A DNA stretch of 64,000 bases from an uncultured Candidatus Saccharibacteria bacterium (GTDB taxonomy: Bacteria; Patescibacteria; Saccharimonadia; Saccharimonadales; UBA4665). Within the stretch, counting starts at the first letter, position 1; each line of letters starts with the position of its first letter. Positions 37,565 to 46,278 of this stretch are shown one piece after another. The DNA is taken from NCBI GenBank assembly GCA_946482285.1, contig CAMLQK010000001.1:558001-622000 (forward strand). The letters run 5' to 3'. The notes under the pieces were generated by a model. That model searched no databases and had not been told where the DNA came from. It was given only the letters and a program-made list of their open reading frames with translations. The position numbers and the translations under genes are program-made.

Positions 37565-38089
37565 ATGGTTGACGGGCTGCAAGCAAGCGTGAGTGAATAT
37601 CTGGCGGGCTGGTCTAAGCTGGCCCACAGCTGCAATAATGTTGATTATTTTACCAACCTATTACCAACAGCCGCAGGCTGGAAGTTTACTGATCGCGCGG
37701 CAGTTATGGAGGCGTTTCACGAATTGCGCGATGACTGCGACCAAATCCATTTTGGATGGATTAATGAACGGTGGGTTATTGCGCTGCATCTAAAAGAACT
37801 TGTGTTGCCTGGCGGTATTAAGTTGGTTAAACTTATGGAACGCCGCCCGGGGTCAACCGATAAAACTGGGCTTGACCACGTAGATTTTTATACGCCAAAG
37901 GGCGATGCGCTACAACATGTACAAGCAGAGCCAGAGCTAGATTGGAGCAAAGAGATGAATGGCGAGTACTCCAAATGGATTTCGGTATGGTTCGAACAAG
38001 GTGAAGCTAAACTGCGCTCAAATACTGTATTTAAAGTATGTGCCGATGAAATGCTGGAATGCGAGCATGCAATAATAGGACAGAAATAA
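37565..38089 (+). CDS. Hypothetical protein, possibly VOC-like
   Basis: A 174-residue soluble protein starting 1 nt after the ligA stop, with its ribosome site (AGGAGGG) inside the end of ligA. LDHVDFYTPKGDALQH resembles the first strand of vicinal-oxygen-chelate folds and EYSKWISVWFEQGEAKLR a second one, but I cannot assign a substrate. Followed 1 nt later by the HAM1-like gene, so a ligA-VOC-HAM1 transcript is likely. Confidence 0.55.
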   Translation: MVDGLQASVSEYLAGWSKLAHSCNNVDYFTNLLPTAAGWKFTDRAAVMEAFHELRDDCDQIHFGWINERWVIALHLKELVLPGGIKLVKLMERRPGSTDKTGLDHVDFYTPKGDALQHVQAEPELDWSKEMNGEYSKWISVWFEQGEAKLRSNTVFKVCADEMLECEHAIIGQK

Positions 38090-38090
38090 T

Positions 38091-38669
38091 ATGGATGATA
38101 TTGTTTTTATTACTGGCAACCAGGCAAAGGCGGACTATCTAGAAAAGTGGCTGGGGCACCCAGTGTCGCACCAGAAACTCGACTTAGATGAGTTGCAGTC
38201 ACTTGAGCCGCGTGACGTGATAGCGCACAAGGCAAAAGAAGCTTATAAAATAGTGGGCCGACCTGTATTGGTAGAAGACGTTGCACTCAGCTGCAAGGCC
38301 TTTGGCGGCAGGCTGCCCGGTACACTCATCAAATGGTTTCTCGAAGAAATCGGCAATGACGGCATACTAAAAATGCTTGAGGGTTTTGAAGATCGAACTG
38401 CCACGGCGTCTATTATTTACGGTATATATGACGGTAATCAGCTGTATAGTTTCGAGGGTCGTACGGCTGGCCGGATAGCAGAGGCGGTGCGTACGAGTGC
38501 CAGTGATGGCTGGCATGGCAGCAAGAGCTGGAACGGCATTTTCATCCCTGACGGATCGGATAAAACCTATGCCGAAATGACGGATGAAGAACTCCAGCCG
38601 TTCAGCCACCGGTACAAGGCAATTGTAAAACTGCGGGAATATTTGGTTGCACAGGTACCAAATGCTTGA
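38091..38669 (+). CDS. Non-canonical purine NTP pyrophosphatase (HAM1/RdgB family)
   Basis: A 192-residue HAM1-like protein that hydrolyses (d)ITP and XTP to keep them out of nucleic acids. Visible motifs: FITGNQAKADYLEKWL at the N terminus, VLVEDVALSCKAFGGRLPGTLIKWFLE in the middle (usual D-x-G-L-x-V-x-A-L), FEGRTAGRIAEA, and a C-terminal SHRYKAIVKL (usual SHR). The V-E-D-V-A-L variant differs from canonical RdgB. Confidence 0.82.
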   Translation: MDDIVFITGNQAKADYLEKWLGHPVSHQKLDLDELQSLEPRDVIAHKAKEAYKIVGRPVLVEDVALSCKAFGGRLPGTLIKWFLEEIGNDGILKMLEGFEDRTATASIIYGIYDGNQLYSFEGRTAGRIAEAVRTSASDGWHGSKSWNGIFIPDGSDKTYAEMTDEELQPFSHRYKAIVKLREYLVAQVPNA

Positions 38670-38782
38670 CAAAAAATCATAAGCGGTTATGCTTAAAGTA
38701 ATCGTGCGCTTGCATGGCAGCGCGTGAAACAAACAGCGACCAAACACAAAATTCATACGCTGCCCGGGTGGGCGCGCACGAA

Positions 38783-38812
38783 AAAATACGGGCCTTACGG
38801 CTCGTATTTTTA
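38783..38812 (+). terminator. Intrinsic terminator
   Basis: AAATACG...CGTATTT stem extended by GGCC/GGCT pairing and a TTAC loop, followed by T residues. Confidence 0.75.
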
Positions 38813-38935
38813 TGCGCTATGCACTTGCTTGCAAGCCCCTGTGTTTGAGGGTGTATTATCCTTTGCTATACTATAAGTAAATGTAACAATGTGCAGCAGG
38901 CGCTTGGCTGCCAAACAGAAAAACAGAGGGAAGCG

Positions 38936-39865
38936 ATGATCAAGTACTACTACAAGAGCCTACGAAGCCAGCAAGTCAAAGAGCTTCATGATTATCAGCG
39001 TGGCTGCTGGGTATATGCCGAGGCACCAACCGAAGAAGAAATTGCACTTTTGGCCAAAAAGTTCAAGCTGACCGCCGGACACCTAGAAGACGCACTCGAC
39101 GTCGATGAAATGCCGCGCCTGGAGCGCGAGGGTGAGCAAAGTTATATTTTTGTGCGGTTTGCATACAAAAACGAAGAAGAGGAACTGGTGACCGTGCCGC
39201 TGCTGTTTATCTTTGGCGCGGATATTCTAATCACTGTTTCGCAGGTTCAGCTGCCAAGCTTGGACGCCTTTTTGAACGGCCGTATTGACTTTGCAACCAC
39301 TCAGCGCGCTAAGTTGGTGCTGCAAATCCTGCACCAAATCGGCGAACATTACGAAACCTTTATTAGCCGCACGAGCAAGCAGATCAAACTGATCCGTTCA
39401 CGCCTGCGCGGCCACGAAATTAGCAACCAGGACTTTATTGATTTTGTGATGATCGAAGACGAGCTGAACGAATTCCTGTCATCGCTGATGCCAACCAACG
39501 CAACGCTTCGGCGGTTACTGCTGGGGCGCTATATGCCCCTGTTTGACGAAGACCAAGATATTGTAGAAGACCTGCTGCTTAATAACGAGCAGTCGATAGA
39601 GGCGTGTAACTCCAACCTTAAGTCCATTGATAACATCCGCGAGGCTTATTCCTCTATTAGCTCGCACAACCTGAACTACACCATGAAGGTATTAACGGCC
39701 GTAACAGTTATGATTACCTTGCCAAACGTCTTCTTTGGAATGTATGGCATGAATATTGCGCTGCCGTTCCAGCACCAGCCATGGGCGTATATTGCGGTAA
39801 CCGGCTTCACGCTCGTGTTGGTAATACTGATGTTTATTTTTGCACGCAAGAAGCGGCTTATTTAG
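38936..39865 (+). CDS. corA: CorA-type divalent cation transporter
   Basis: A 309-residue CorA family protein, a pentameric Mg/Co channel. Large N-terminal cytoplasmic domain, then two membrane helices at the C terminus (VLTAVTVMITLPNVFFGMYGMN and AYIAVTGFTLVLVILMFIFA) with the selectivity-filter YGMN between them. The basic tail ARKKRLI is normal. The start at 38936 follows an AGAGGG site. Confidence 0.9.
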   Translation: MIKYYYKSLRSQQVKELHDYQRGCWVYAEAPTEEEIALLAKKFKLTAGHLEDALDVDEMPRLEREGEQSYIFVRFAYKNEEEELVTVPLLFIFGADILITVSQVQLPSLDAFLNGRIDFATTQRAKLVLQILHQIGEHYETFISRTSKQIKLIRSRLRGHEISNQDFIDFVMIEDELNEFLSSLMPTNATLRRLLLGRYMPLFDEDQDIVEDLLLNNEQSIEACNSNLKSIDNIREAYSSISSHNLNYTMKVLTAVTVMITLPNVFFGMYGMNIALPFQHQPWAYIAVTGFTLVLVILMFIFARKKRLI

Positions 39866-40010
39866 CGGGCCGGATAGGGATTTTCAAACAGCGTGTAATC
39901 TGTTATAATGAATGCGTTGTCCAAACAGCATAGGCTGCTGATGTCGATTGCTCTATTCAGCAGCCGCCTAAGTTTTATACCTGTATATACACCGGTATTC
40001 AAACGATCTT

Positions 40011-40087
40011 GGGGCTGTAGCTCAGTTGGCTAGAGTGCTTCCATGGCATGGAAGAGGTCCAGGGTTCGAGTCCCTGTAGCTCCACCA
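40011..40087 (+). tRNA. tRNA-Ala(GGC)
   Basis: 77 nt with encoded CCA. Acceptor GGGGCTG/TAGCTCC with two wobbles, D-arm AGCTCAGTTGGCTAGAGT, anticodon loop ATGGCAT (anticodon GGC) in stem CTTCC/GGAAG, T-arm AGGGTTCGAGTCCCT. Confidence 0.95.
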
Positions 40088-40125
40088 AAATAAAAAGATC
40101 ACCAAGTAGGTGGTCTTTTTATTTT
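40087..40125 (+). terminator. tRNA-Ala terminator
   Basis: Near-perfect 17-bp stem (40087-40103 with 40109-40125), T-rich 3' arm. Confidence 0.8.
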
Positions 40126-40255
40126 CTTGAATTTAGGACGAGATTAAGTGCGGGCCCCTTGCTGGAAACGGTGGGGCTGCGTCATAAAATGCTATTGCAT
40201 TATTCGCGAATTTCGCTAATAATGCAGCAAACATAACATGAGCGAGAAAACACAC

Positions 40256-40861
40256 ATGACAAGAAAATTATCCCAACACGGATTCTCAGCCATCGAACTA
40301 GTCATTGCTTTGCTAGTAGTTGCTGCCCTCAGTTTGGGTGGCTTCTTTATATGGCAGAAGACCAAAAGCGAGCCGAGCAAAAATTCCCACAGCAAGACGT
40401 CACAGTCCGAAGAGAAGCCAGCTGAGAACTCCGATACGAAAGACCCGACTGAAGCCGGTGAATATTTGGTCGTCAAAGAATGGAGTGTGCGGTTCCCTCT
40501 GCCTGAAGATTTGAAGGGAGAAGTTGCATACTCATTGAGTGATCCTGTGGTTGATCCAGATGGAAACACAATACAACAGGCGAAAATTTTGTTAAAAAAC
40601 AACCCCTCTGCTGGCAATGACTGTGACTTAGTTCAGAATGCGCAAGGCGATTTTGTAGATACTGCTGCTCAGATCTTACGAGTCGAGAGGGGTAAGCCGT
40701 TCAATACGCAACGTTATCGCTGGACATTTGAAGAAAACGTCCTATCTGATGACAAGTATGTTTACCATTTGAACTATGTAACGCCCGAGTGTGCTGGTTC
40801 GACAACTGCTACTCAAATCGAAGAATTGCAGCAAGCTCTAGTACGCCTAGAGAAAATATAA
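40256..40861 (+). CDS. Type IV pilin-like protein
   Basis: A 201-residue protein with a class III-like prepilin N terminus: short basic leader MTRKLSQHG, then FSAIELVIALLVVAALSLGGFFIW with the Glu at mature position 5. It is followed by a charged linker (about 42-75) and a C-terminal domain with two cysteines (NDCDLVQ, TPECAGS) that could form the pilin disulfide loop. The start at 40256 gives the standard leader. Pili are a known feature of Saccharibacteria and are used for attachment and motility. Confidence 0.75.
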   Translation: MTRKLSQHGFSAIELVIALLVVAALSLGGFFIWQKTKSEPSKNSHSKTSQSEEKPAENSDTKDPTEAGEYLVVKEWSVRFPLPEDLKGEVAYSLSDPVVDPDGNTIQQAKILLKNNPSAGNDCDLVQNAQGDFVDTAAQILRVERGKPFNTQRYRWTFEENVLSDDKYVYHLNYVTPECAGSTTATQIEELQQALVRLEKI

Positions 40862-40896
40862 ACAAATAATTAAACGGGTGGGCGAAGGAGTTAACT

Positions 40897-41082
40897 ATGT
40901 CCACTCATTTTGAAGCCCCCTCAATAGAGGAGGAATCTTACCTGCAACCTGACATCGAAAAGATGTCGCGTATTCATGAAATTATACTGAGGCCAGTTGT
41001 CAGCCGCCAAGATTCCAAACTGTCACACTGTCAGTCGCCATGGGCTAGCGTAGTGACTACGAATGACAAACGACTGATGTAA
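40897..41082 (+). CDS. Small ORF, possibly truncated paralogue
   Basis: A 61-residue ORF behind a good AAGGAG site (6-nt spacer). Its beginning (MSTHFEAPSIEEESYLQPDIEKM) resembles the start of the downstream M23 gene (MSAEFSRPPVMEASLEDPIDEPG). The remainder shows no domain. Probably the 5' end of a decayed duplicate. Confidence 0.35.
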   Translation: MSTHFEAPSIEEESYLQPDIEKMSRIHEIILRPVVSRQDSKLSHCQSPWASVVTTNDKRLM

Positions 41083-41165
41083 TTATGAGTGAGAAATAGG
41101 TTATTGTATTGCATGCGTAGTTTATGGATAATTTAATAATAAGAGTAATATAAGCGAGTTCAGTA

Positions 41166-41819
41166 ATGACAAAAAAGACAAACAGTAGTGGCTTCTCATT
41201 CTCTATTGTTCTTGTAGTCGTTGTCGTAATATCCACCCTTGTGCTGGGCGGCTATTTTGTTTGGCAACGTAACAAGGATGACGAGTCTGCCAGCAAAACA
41301 AAAGAGACGTCTCAATCCGACAAGAAAAATACAAGCGAGGATGATGCCAAACAAGCCGATCCGTACGGAGACTGGAGGATGTACTCAAGCACTACCTATG
41401 GAATTAGCTTTAGATATCCAACTGACTGGAAGGTTGACGAAGGTGTAGCAGACTCTCCAAGCTCGGCTACAAAGCAAGAGTACGCAATCAACCTCAAGCG
41501 CAACGACGATATGAAGTACAGCGACACGATCAGTATTGAGGTCCTCGGTCAAGACTTAGCTGCCTCCACTGCTTGGTATGACAGCTCATTTGCCCAGATG
41601 GAGGGCGCTACCGTCAGCAAAACTACGAACGAGCTGAAAGGAAAGAGATCAGTTCAATATGCTGTCTCCAATGGTGGTGTTGAGACAAAGGTCTATCTTT
41701 TTAGCGTGAATAGTAGGACGTACGTATTCTCAAGCCTCAATGAGGAACTGAATGTGCAAACGGACGGTGAGTACTGGACAAAATTTGACAAACTTTTCAA
41801 GTCCTTGCTGATTAGCTAA
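41166..41819 (+). CDS. Pilin-like/PsbP-like anchored protein
   Basis: A 217-residue protein with a pilin-type start (MTKKTNSSGFSFSIVLVVVVVISTLVLGGYFVWQ), though Glu5 is replaced by Ile, so it is more likely a simple membrane anchor. A charged linker (about 40-68) precedes an extracellular domain opening WRMYSSTTYGISFRYPTDWKVDEG, a pattern of PsbP-like secreted proteins. Architecture parallels the pilin-like gene upstream. Function unknown. Confidence 0.6.
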   Translation: MTKKTNSSGFSFSIVLVVVVVISTLVLGGYFVWQRNKDDESASKTKETSQSDKKNTSEDDAKQADPYGDWRMYSSTTYGISFRYPTDWKVDEGVADSPSSATKQEYAINLKRNDDMKYSDTISIEVLGQDLAASTAWYDSSFAQMEGATVSKTTNELKGKRSVQYAVSNGGVETKVYLFSVNSRTYVFSSLNEELNVQTDGEYWTKFDKLFKSLLIS

Positions 41820-41870
41820 CAACTACAAATTAATAACCGGCCTGGTGGGGGCTGCTCATGAAAGGAATCT

Positions 41871-42242
41871 ATGAGCGCAGAATTTTCCCGACCACCAGTA
41901 ATGGAGGCTTCATTAGAAGACCCAATTGATGAACCAGGGCTCTTGGATCGTGTTCAAAATGTCGCAGCCGATGCTCGCGTAAAGCTCAGCAGGTTAGCGG
42001 GTGCAGGATTGCTTGTTCTCGGAGGTACGACGGCTATAACTGCTGAAGAGTGGTCTGATCCTACCCCCGCACATGCGAGCGCTCCCCAAGTACTCATCGG
42101 AATGCCCTTTGGAGGGAGGTGGGCCTTTAATGCAAACGTAAACCCCCATACACAGACTACAACTCAAGCCATCCTGGTGTTCATACTCGTTACGGCTTTG
42201 ATTGGGCGACCGATATCTACGCGGGGGCAAACACGCCAGTGA
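41871..42242 (+). CDS. Secreted M23 peptidase, N-terminal part (frameshifted)
   Basis: N-terminal segment of a peptidase split by a frameshift. It contains an acidic start, a membrane helix or signal (LAGAGLLVLGGTTAIT, about 43-58) and the beginning of the peptidase domain (MPFGGRWAFNANVNP). The frame goes wrong at a run of five C near 42147-42151. Adding one C would give NPPYTDYNSSHPGVHTRYGF, joining in frame to the next ORF. The last ~30 residues of this ORF are therefore not genuine. Confidence 0.6.
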   Translation: MSAEFSRPPVMEASLEDPIDEPGLLDRVQNVAADARVKLSRLAGAGLLVLGGTTAITAEEWSDPTPAHASAPQVLIGMPFGGRWAFNANVNPHTQTTTQAILVFILVTALIGRPISTRGQTRQ

Positions 42243-43225
42243 AGGTGTATGGTGCGAGTCCAGATGGAGCTGTTACTTTTAGGCGCGCTGGCACTTCAGA
42301 CACATGCTCTTCTTATGGGTCAAATATCGCAGGCCGTGGCGTAACTTTGGATGTGTTAGTGAATGGCTCTGAGGTTGGCGAGGTCAAGTATGATCACTTA
42401 GACTTGACAGACATTGGCTCCAATCCTGTTCCCAGCGGTACACAAATAGGTAAGGTAACGGGCGAGTCGCTTAACTCTTCCTGTTTCCAGACTCGTCATG
42501 CACACGTGCAGTTTAGGAACACTAGCGGGAACTATTCTTGTTATGCGGATCATGGGAACCCGGGGACTACCCTTGCAGCTGCTGACAGGCTTGGCGTGAT
42601 CGGTTCGACGAACTCTGGACCACAGCAGGCTTGCGCGAGTTTTCCCAATTCTTCTCCGCCGCCTCCTCCACCACCAATTGTCACCAACAAGTTCTACCTC
42701 AACGACAACTGGGATGCCCAACACGACGTCTACACTACCTACGGGGACTACGGAGTTGGCGCGTTAGCTGGCGACTGGAATGGTGATGGCAAGCGCACTT
42801 TGGGCGTACGCTATGGAAATAAGTATTACCTAAATAACGGCTTTGATGCTGGTGCCGAAATCGTCGTAACGTATGGCGATGCTAACATTCCAGTGCTTGC
42901 AGGGGATTGGAATGGCGACGGCGTTGACACCCTTGGTATCCGGGAGGGCAACACCTTCTATCTCAATAATTCATTCGATGCAGGCGCAGACATCGTAGCT
43001 AGTTATGGCAATTCTGACATGGTTGCCATGGTTGGCGACTGGAATGGCAATGGTGTAGATACACTCGGCGTCCGCGATGGAAATACCTACTATCTTAACG
43101 ACACGTTTGATACGACCGCTGATCTTGTGATGGCCTATGGCGATGCTGATGACCATTCTTTGGTTGGCGACTGGAATGCTGACGGCACAGACACGCTGGG
43201 GATCCGGCAAGTCGATCAGCCCTAG
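42239..43225 (+). CDS. Secreted M23 peptidase, C-terminal part with aspartate-rich repeats
   Basis: C-terminal part of the same gene. Including the region just upstream in this frame (about 42155-42238), the LytM/M23 zinc motifs are H-x3-G-x-D (HTRYGFDW), YDHLDL and HAHVQF. A Pro-rich linker (PPPPPPP, ~140) precedes four ~38-residue repeats. M23 enzymes cut peptidoglycan cross-links. In an epibiont the target could be the host wall; that is inference. As sequenced, the two halves are in different frames. Confidence 0.7.
   Translation: MKVYGASPDGAVTFRRAGTSDTCSSYGSNIAGRGVTLDVLVNGSEVGEVKYDHLDLTDIGSNPVPSGTQIGKVTGESLNSSCFQTRHAHVQFRNTSGNYSCYADHGNPGTTLAAADRLGVIGSTNSGPQQACASFPNSSPPPPPPPIVTNKFYLNDNWDAQHDVYTTYGDYGVGALAGDWNGDGKRTLGVRYGNKYYLNNGFDAGAEIVVTYGDANIPVLAGDWNGDGVDTLGIREGNTFYLNNSFDAGADIVASYGNSDMVAMVGDWNGNGVDTLGVRDGNTYYLNDTFDTTADLVMAYGDADDHSLVGDWNADGTDTLGIRQVDQP
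42689..43216 (+). repeat. Four aspartate-rich VCBS/FG-GAP-like protein repeats
   Basis: The repeat unit is (K/T)-[YF]YLN-x2-FDA-x-A-[ED]-IV-x2-YG-x10-GDWNGDG-x-DTLG-[IV]-R. Four copies follow one another, the last ending just before the stop. The DWNGDG loop suggests calcium binding. Similar units occur at the C termini of secreted actinobacterial hydrolases. Confidence 0.75.
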
Positions 43226-43240
43226 CCTCAATTTACAAAC

Positions 43241-43261
43241 AAAAAACCACCATAACGGTGG
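43241..43261 (-). terminator. Terminator of the GC-rich orphan
   Basis: Minus strand: CCACC/GGTGG hairpin with a 5-nt loop followed by six T. It lies ~150 nt past the stop at 43414; an 8-bp inverted repeat (GGGATGTG/CACATCCC) lies in between. Confidence 0.6.
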
Positions 43262-43413
43262 CCTAGTAAACATGGGGATGTGACAGGCAGAGTTCAGCAG
43301 GTTGTCGGTTGACTGGCGGATGCCGGTCAGCGATTTTCCTGGCTCCACATGCCACATCCCTTGAATCCTCCTAGCTATAGGGGGCGGTTAATGGGTTGGC
43401 TGGCGCGGCTGGT

Positions 43414-44169
43414 TCAGCTGGCGTTGTTCAGGTGCACCTGGAAGCAGCGGTTCAGCCACTCGAAGGCACCCTTGCGCAGCAGGGGGCGGAACGGGAACAT
43501 CCACCAGGGGCCGACGGACGGGCGTCCGGGCATGTCGATGGAGAGCTTGTTCACCAGAACCAGGTTGACGTACTGCGCCACGACGAAGTTGAAGTCGTGG
43601 GGGCGGAGATACGCCAGCTGCAGGTCCCTGCGGCACTGGTCGATGACCTGTTCGGCCTTCTCGATGGTGACGCAGAGGCTGCGGTCGCGGGTGACGACGC
43701 CGCCGAGGGTGTCGCTGTGCGTGAAGAGGTGCCCCTCGAAGTACTTGCGGACCAGTTGGTTGCGCACTCCGTCGGTGTCCGCGGCATAGCGCAGGAGCGC
43801 GTAGAAGTACACCTGGTACCAGCGCATCAGGAAGCCGTGCTTCTTGATGGTGGTCTCGACGTTTTCGGGCATCCAGTCCTGCGGCTGCTCGACCGGTTCG
43901 GTTGCGTCGGCCTCCGTGTCCGTGGCGTCTTCGTCGTCGACGATGTCGATGGGCACGCGGATCACGCCGTCACCATGCGGTGCGGGGTCCATGGTGGGCG
44001 GGATGCAGTCGGTGTTGTCGTTGGACTTGGTCGGACCTCCGGCGACGGGCTGCTTGTCGAGGCTGACGCCGGTGTCGTTGCCGACGATGGTCAGTTCGGG
44101 CCTTTCGATGCTGCCGGTGTTGTCGTTGTCTTCGCCGTTGGTGCGGGACTGGGCGGGAACGGTGGACAT
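43414..44169 (-). CDS. GC-rich orphan protein with disordered N terminus
   Basis: A 251-residue protein. The first ~95 residues are acidic and disordered (SRTNGEDNDNTGSIERPELT ... DDEDATDTEADATEPVEQ). The rest is a compact helical domain rich in aromatic residues (FLMRWYQVYFYALLRYAAD; PHDFNFVVAQYVNLVLVNKLS; GPWWMFPFRPLLRKGAFEWLNRCF). Not recognised. The start at 44169 follows AGAGGA. Strongly GC-rich third positions; the long plus-strand ORF over it is a shadow. It has its own AT-rich promoter and terminator. Confidence 0.7.
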   Translation of the reverse strand: MSTVPAQSRTNGEDNDNTGSIERPELTIVGNDTGVSLDKQPVAGGPTKSNDNTDCIPPTMDPAPHGDGVIRVPIDIVDDEDATDTEADATEPVEQPQDWMPENVETTIKKHGFLMRWYQVYFYALLRYAADTDGVRNQLVRKYFEGHLFTHSDTLGGVVTRDRSLCVTIEKAEQVIDQCRRDLQLAYLRPHDFNFVVAQYVNLVLVNKLSIDMPGRPSVGPWWMFPFRPLLRKGAFEWLNRCFQVHLNNAS

Positions 44170-44251
44170 TCGATCCTCTTTCGGTTTCCCATTGGCACGG
44201 TTGCCTGAGCGTAGGCTCATTGATCTCCGATGGATGGAACTTGTGGAGTTC

Positions 44252-44385
44252 AAGATGGGGTGGCAAAACATGCGATATGTTCTTCCATCCCACCTTGATC
44301 AGATTTCTGCCTGTCAAAGTGCTTGGAGCTGAAATGGCTCAACAAAGCATGTATTATTTTACTATATTTAAATGTAAAAGTCAAT
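44252..44385 (-). promoter_or_regulatory. Promoter and structured leader of the GC-rich orphan
   Basis: Minus strand TTGACT (complement of 44380-44385), 17-nt spacer, TAAAAT (complement of 44357-44362). The ~180-nt leader contains a hairpin with 12-nt outer arms (44252-44263 and 44285-44296, two non-Watson-Crick positions) and inner AACAT/ATGTT. The rest of 44170-44503 shows only the trehalase promoter region. Confidence 0.55.
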
Positions 44386-44503
44386 TGTTAACAGAGGTAA
44401 AAATAGCGTAAGTCTGATGTCTTTAAAACATTGATACGCATGTCGTTAATTCATATAATAGCGATTACACACACGTTATACATAAGCAAGTTACTTTTAA
44501 CAG

Positions 44504-46234
44504 ATGAGCATAAACGAGAATTGCCCGGATTTGGCGAAAGCCTTATATTTGTCGGGCTACGACGGCAAAAATGTGGTTGACGCTGGACCTGCAGATGGCC
44601 TGACATTTGCAGAGCTGGGCAATCTATACGATCGGCAGCGTGAAGATCCGAATTTTAATCTAGGGGCCTTCGTTGTTACGCATATGAACATGCGGGACCG
44701 CTGTGCTGGCGCTGGTTACATTGGCGAACGTGAACGCCTTCTTTCGCATGCCAATCAACTTATCAGAGGAAATGTCTTTTATCAACCCGAGGACAAGGGT
44801 ACGCTTATCGGCCTTCCTAATATCTCAATACAGCCCTGTCCGGGACGATTCTCGGAGGAGCAATACGAACATGATACAGGCAAGATTATAAAAGGATTAT
44901 CGGTCGATACGGCTGCGTATGAACTACATGATGATGTGAGCTTGACTGAGGGCGAACGCTGGGATCTTGCCCAGGCACTTGTTGACAATCAGGTTTACCT
45001 GCAGCGTCGAAACACTCAGTACGGCCATCGTATACCGACGGCAAATAGGAAGTACTATTTAAGCCGTCACCAAATAAGCTATCATGCTAGCAATATTAAC
45101 ACTTTGGCCGAGCGATATGAACAACTACATCCCGGGCAGGTTACACTCGAGCACCCGTTGCTCAAATATCAACACTCATTATTGACAGAATGGCACTTTT
45201 GGAATGGTGCCCGGCGTGATTTTGAGCGTGGTGACGTAGGTAAGGCTATCAAAGGCGTAGTCTTACTTGATAACGCGGGCACATTCGGTGGTTATTACTT
45301 GGACGGCGAGCAAGGCCCACGTTTGGAATCGTGGGCAGAAGATATGGCAGCCTTAAAGAAGGCACAACAGCGTGACCCCTCTGTTGATCCTGTGCAATTC
45401 TTTGAACATTGGCGCAGTGGTGCTATATCAGCCTGGGACTATTCGTCTGAACGGCATTTTAGAGTGCCAGATGATCCGACGACGATCCAGGCAAGTCACG
45501 TTATCCATGTAGACCATACATCAAAACAGATGGAACTCGAAGAGACACTGGCTAAAAGTTACGAGTTGCAAGCTTTTCATTATCGTCAACAGCATAACGA
45601 AAGCGCCGAGGTGATCGCTCTTGATATGGCAGCTCGCTGGCAAAGCAGGTCACTTCGTACGGCCGAAATGATACGAAGGTATCATCGTGATCCAGAGACA
45701 GGTTACTACTACGATTATAACTATCGAACTGGCGAGCGAACGCGAGCAGTCAGCACCGCTGGAATGTACCCGCTGCTCGTTGGAGCTGTGACTCAGGAAG
45801 AGGCAGCACAAGCGGTGCAGTTCTTCGAGGAAGAACTCGTGCGGAGTGGTGGGATCCGAGTGACAAATCAGCGTAGCAGCCAGCAGTGGGATGGTTTGAG
45901 CTGGCCCGGCGAGGAGGATGCTGTTGCACAGGCTCTATATCGCTATAAGTTTGCTAGATTGGGTTTTTTGGTTACTGATAACCTTATCAACTCTAATCAG
46001 TCGATTCTTGCGCATACTGGTAGCTTGCCAGAGAATTTTGACCCTGACGCGCCGTTAGGCACAGGCTCGGCGCACGATGGCAGCGAAGGAGAGTATGAAC
46101 GCCAGCAGAACTTTACCTGGAGCGCTACTAGTATACGTGTTGCCCACGTGTTACGCCGACGATTTGCTGATATGCTCGAAGAGTTGCCGATTGCTACTGC
46201 CAGGCAGACTGTTGTCGTCCAACCACGGGCCTAG
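44504..46234 (+). CDS. Divergent trehalase (GH37)
   Basis: A 576-residue (alpha/alpha)6 glycosidase. Landmarks of GH37 are present in altered form: PGRFSEEQYEHDTGKIIKGL for the PGGRF signature, GHRIPTANRKYYLSRHQ for RIPNGARxYYLxRSQ, SAWDYSSE holding the catalytic acid Asp, PENFDP at the place of EKYD (base Glu), QQWDGLSWPG for QWDxPNGWAP, and EGEYERQQNFTWSAT. It would split trehalose into two glucoses; trehalose is abundant in Actinobacteria, the usual hosts. No signal peptide. The assignment is by motif order only. Confidence 0.75.
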   Translation: MSINENCPDLAKALYLSGYDGKNVVDAGPADGLTFAELGNLYDRQREDPNFNLGAFVVTHMNMRDRCAGAGYIGERERLLSHANQLIRGNVFYQPEDKGTLIGLPNISIQPCPGRFSEEQYEHDTGKIIKGLSVDTAAYELHDDVSLTEGERWDLAQALVDNQVYLQRRNTQYGHRIPTANRKYYLSRHQISYHASNINTLAERYEQLHPGQVTLEHPLLKYQHSLLTEWHFWNGARRDFERGDVGKAIKGVVLLDNAGTFGGYYLDGEQGPRLESWAEDMAALKKAQQRDPSVDPVQFFEHWRSGAISAWDYSSERHFRVPDDPTTIQASHVIHVDHTSKQMELEETLAKSYELQAFHYRQQHNESAEVIALDMAARWQSRSLRTAEMIRRYHRDPETGYYYDYNYRTGERTRAVSTAGMYPLLVGAVTQEEAAQAVQFFEEELVRSGGIRVTNQRSSQQWDGLSWPGEEDAVAQALYRYKFARLGFLVTDNLINSNQSILAHTGSLPENFDPDAPLGTGSAHDGSEGEYERQQNFTWSATSIRVAHVLRRRFADMLEELPIATARQTVVVQPRA

Positions 46235-46278
46235 CAGTTGCCCGTAGGGCAGTTTTCGCTTATGCTTAAGGCATATCT

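Noticed and set aside
43396..44208. 270-codon plus-strand ORF opposite the GC-rich orphan
   Set aside because: The minus frame has the promoter, AGAGGA site and terminator; the plus frame has low-complexity Val/Gly/Asp composition typical of an antisense shadow.
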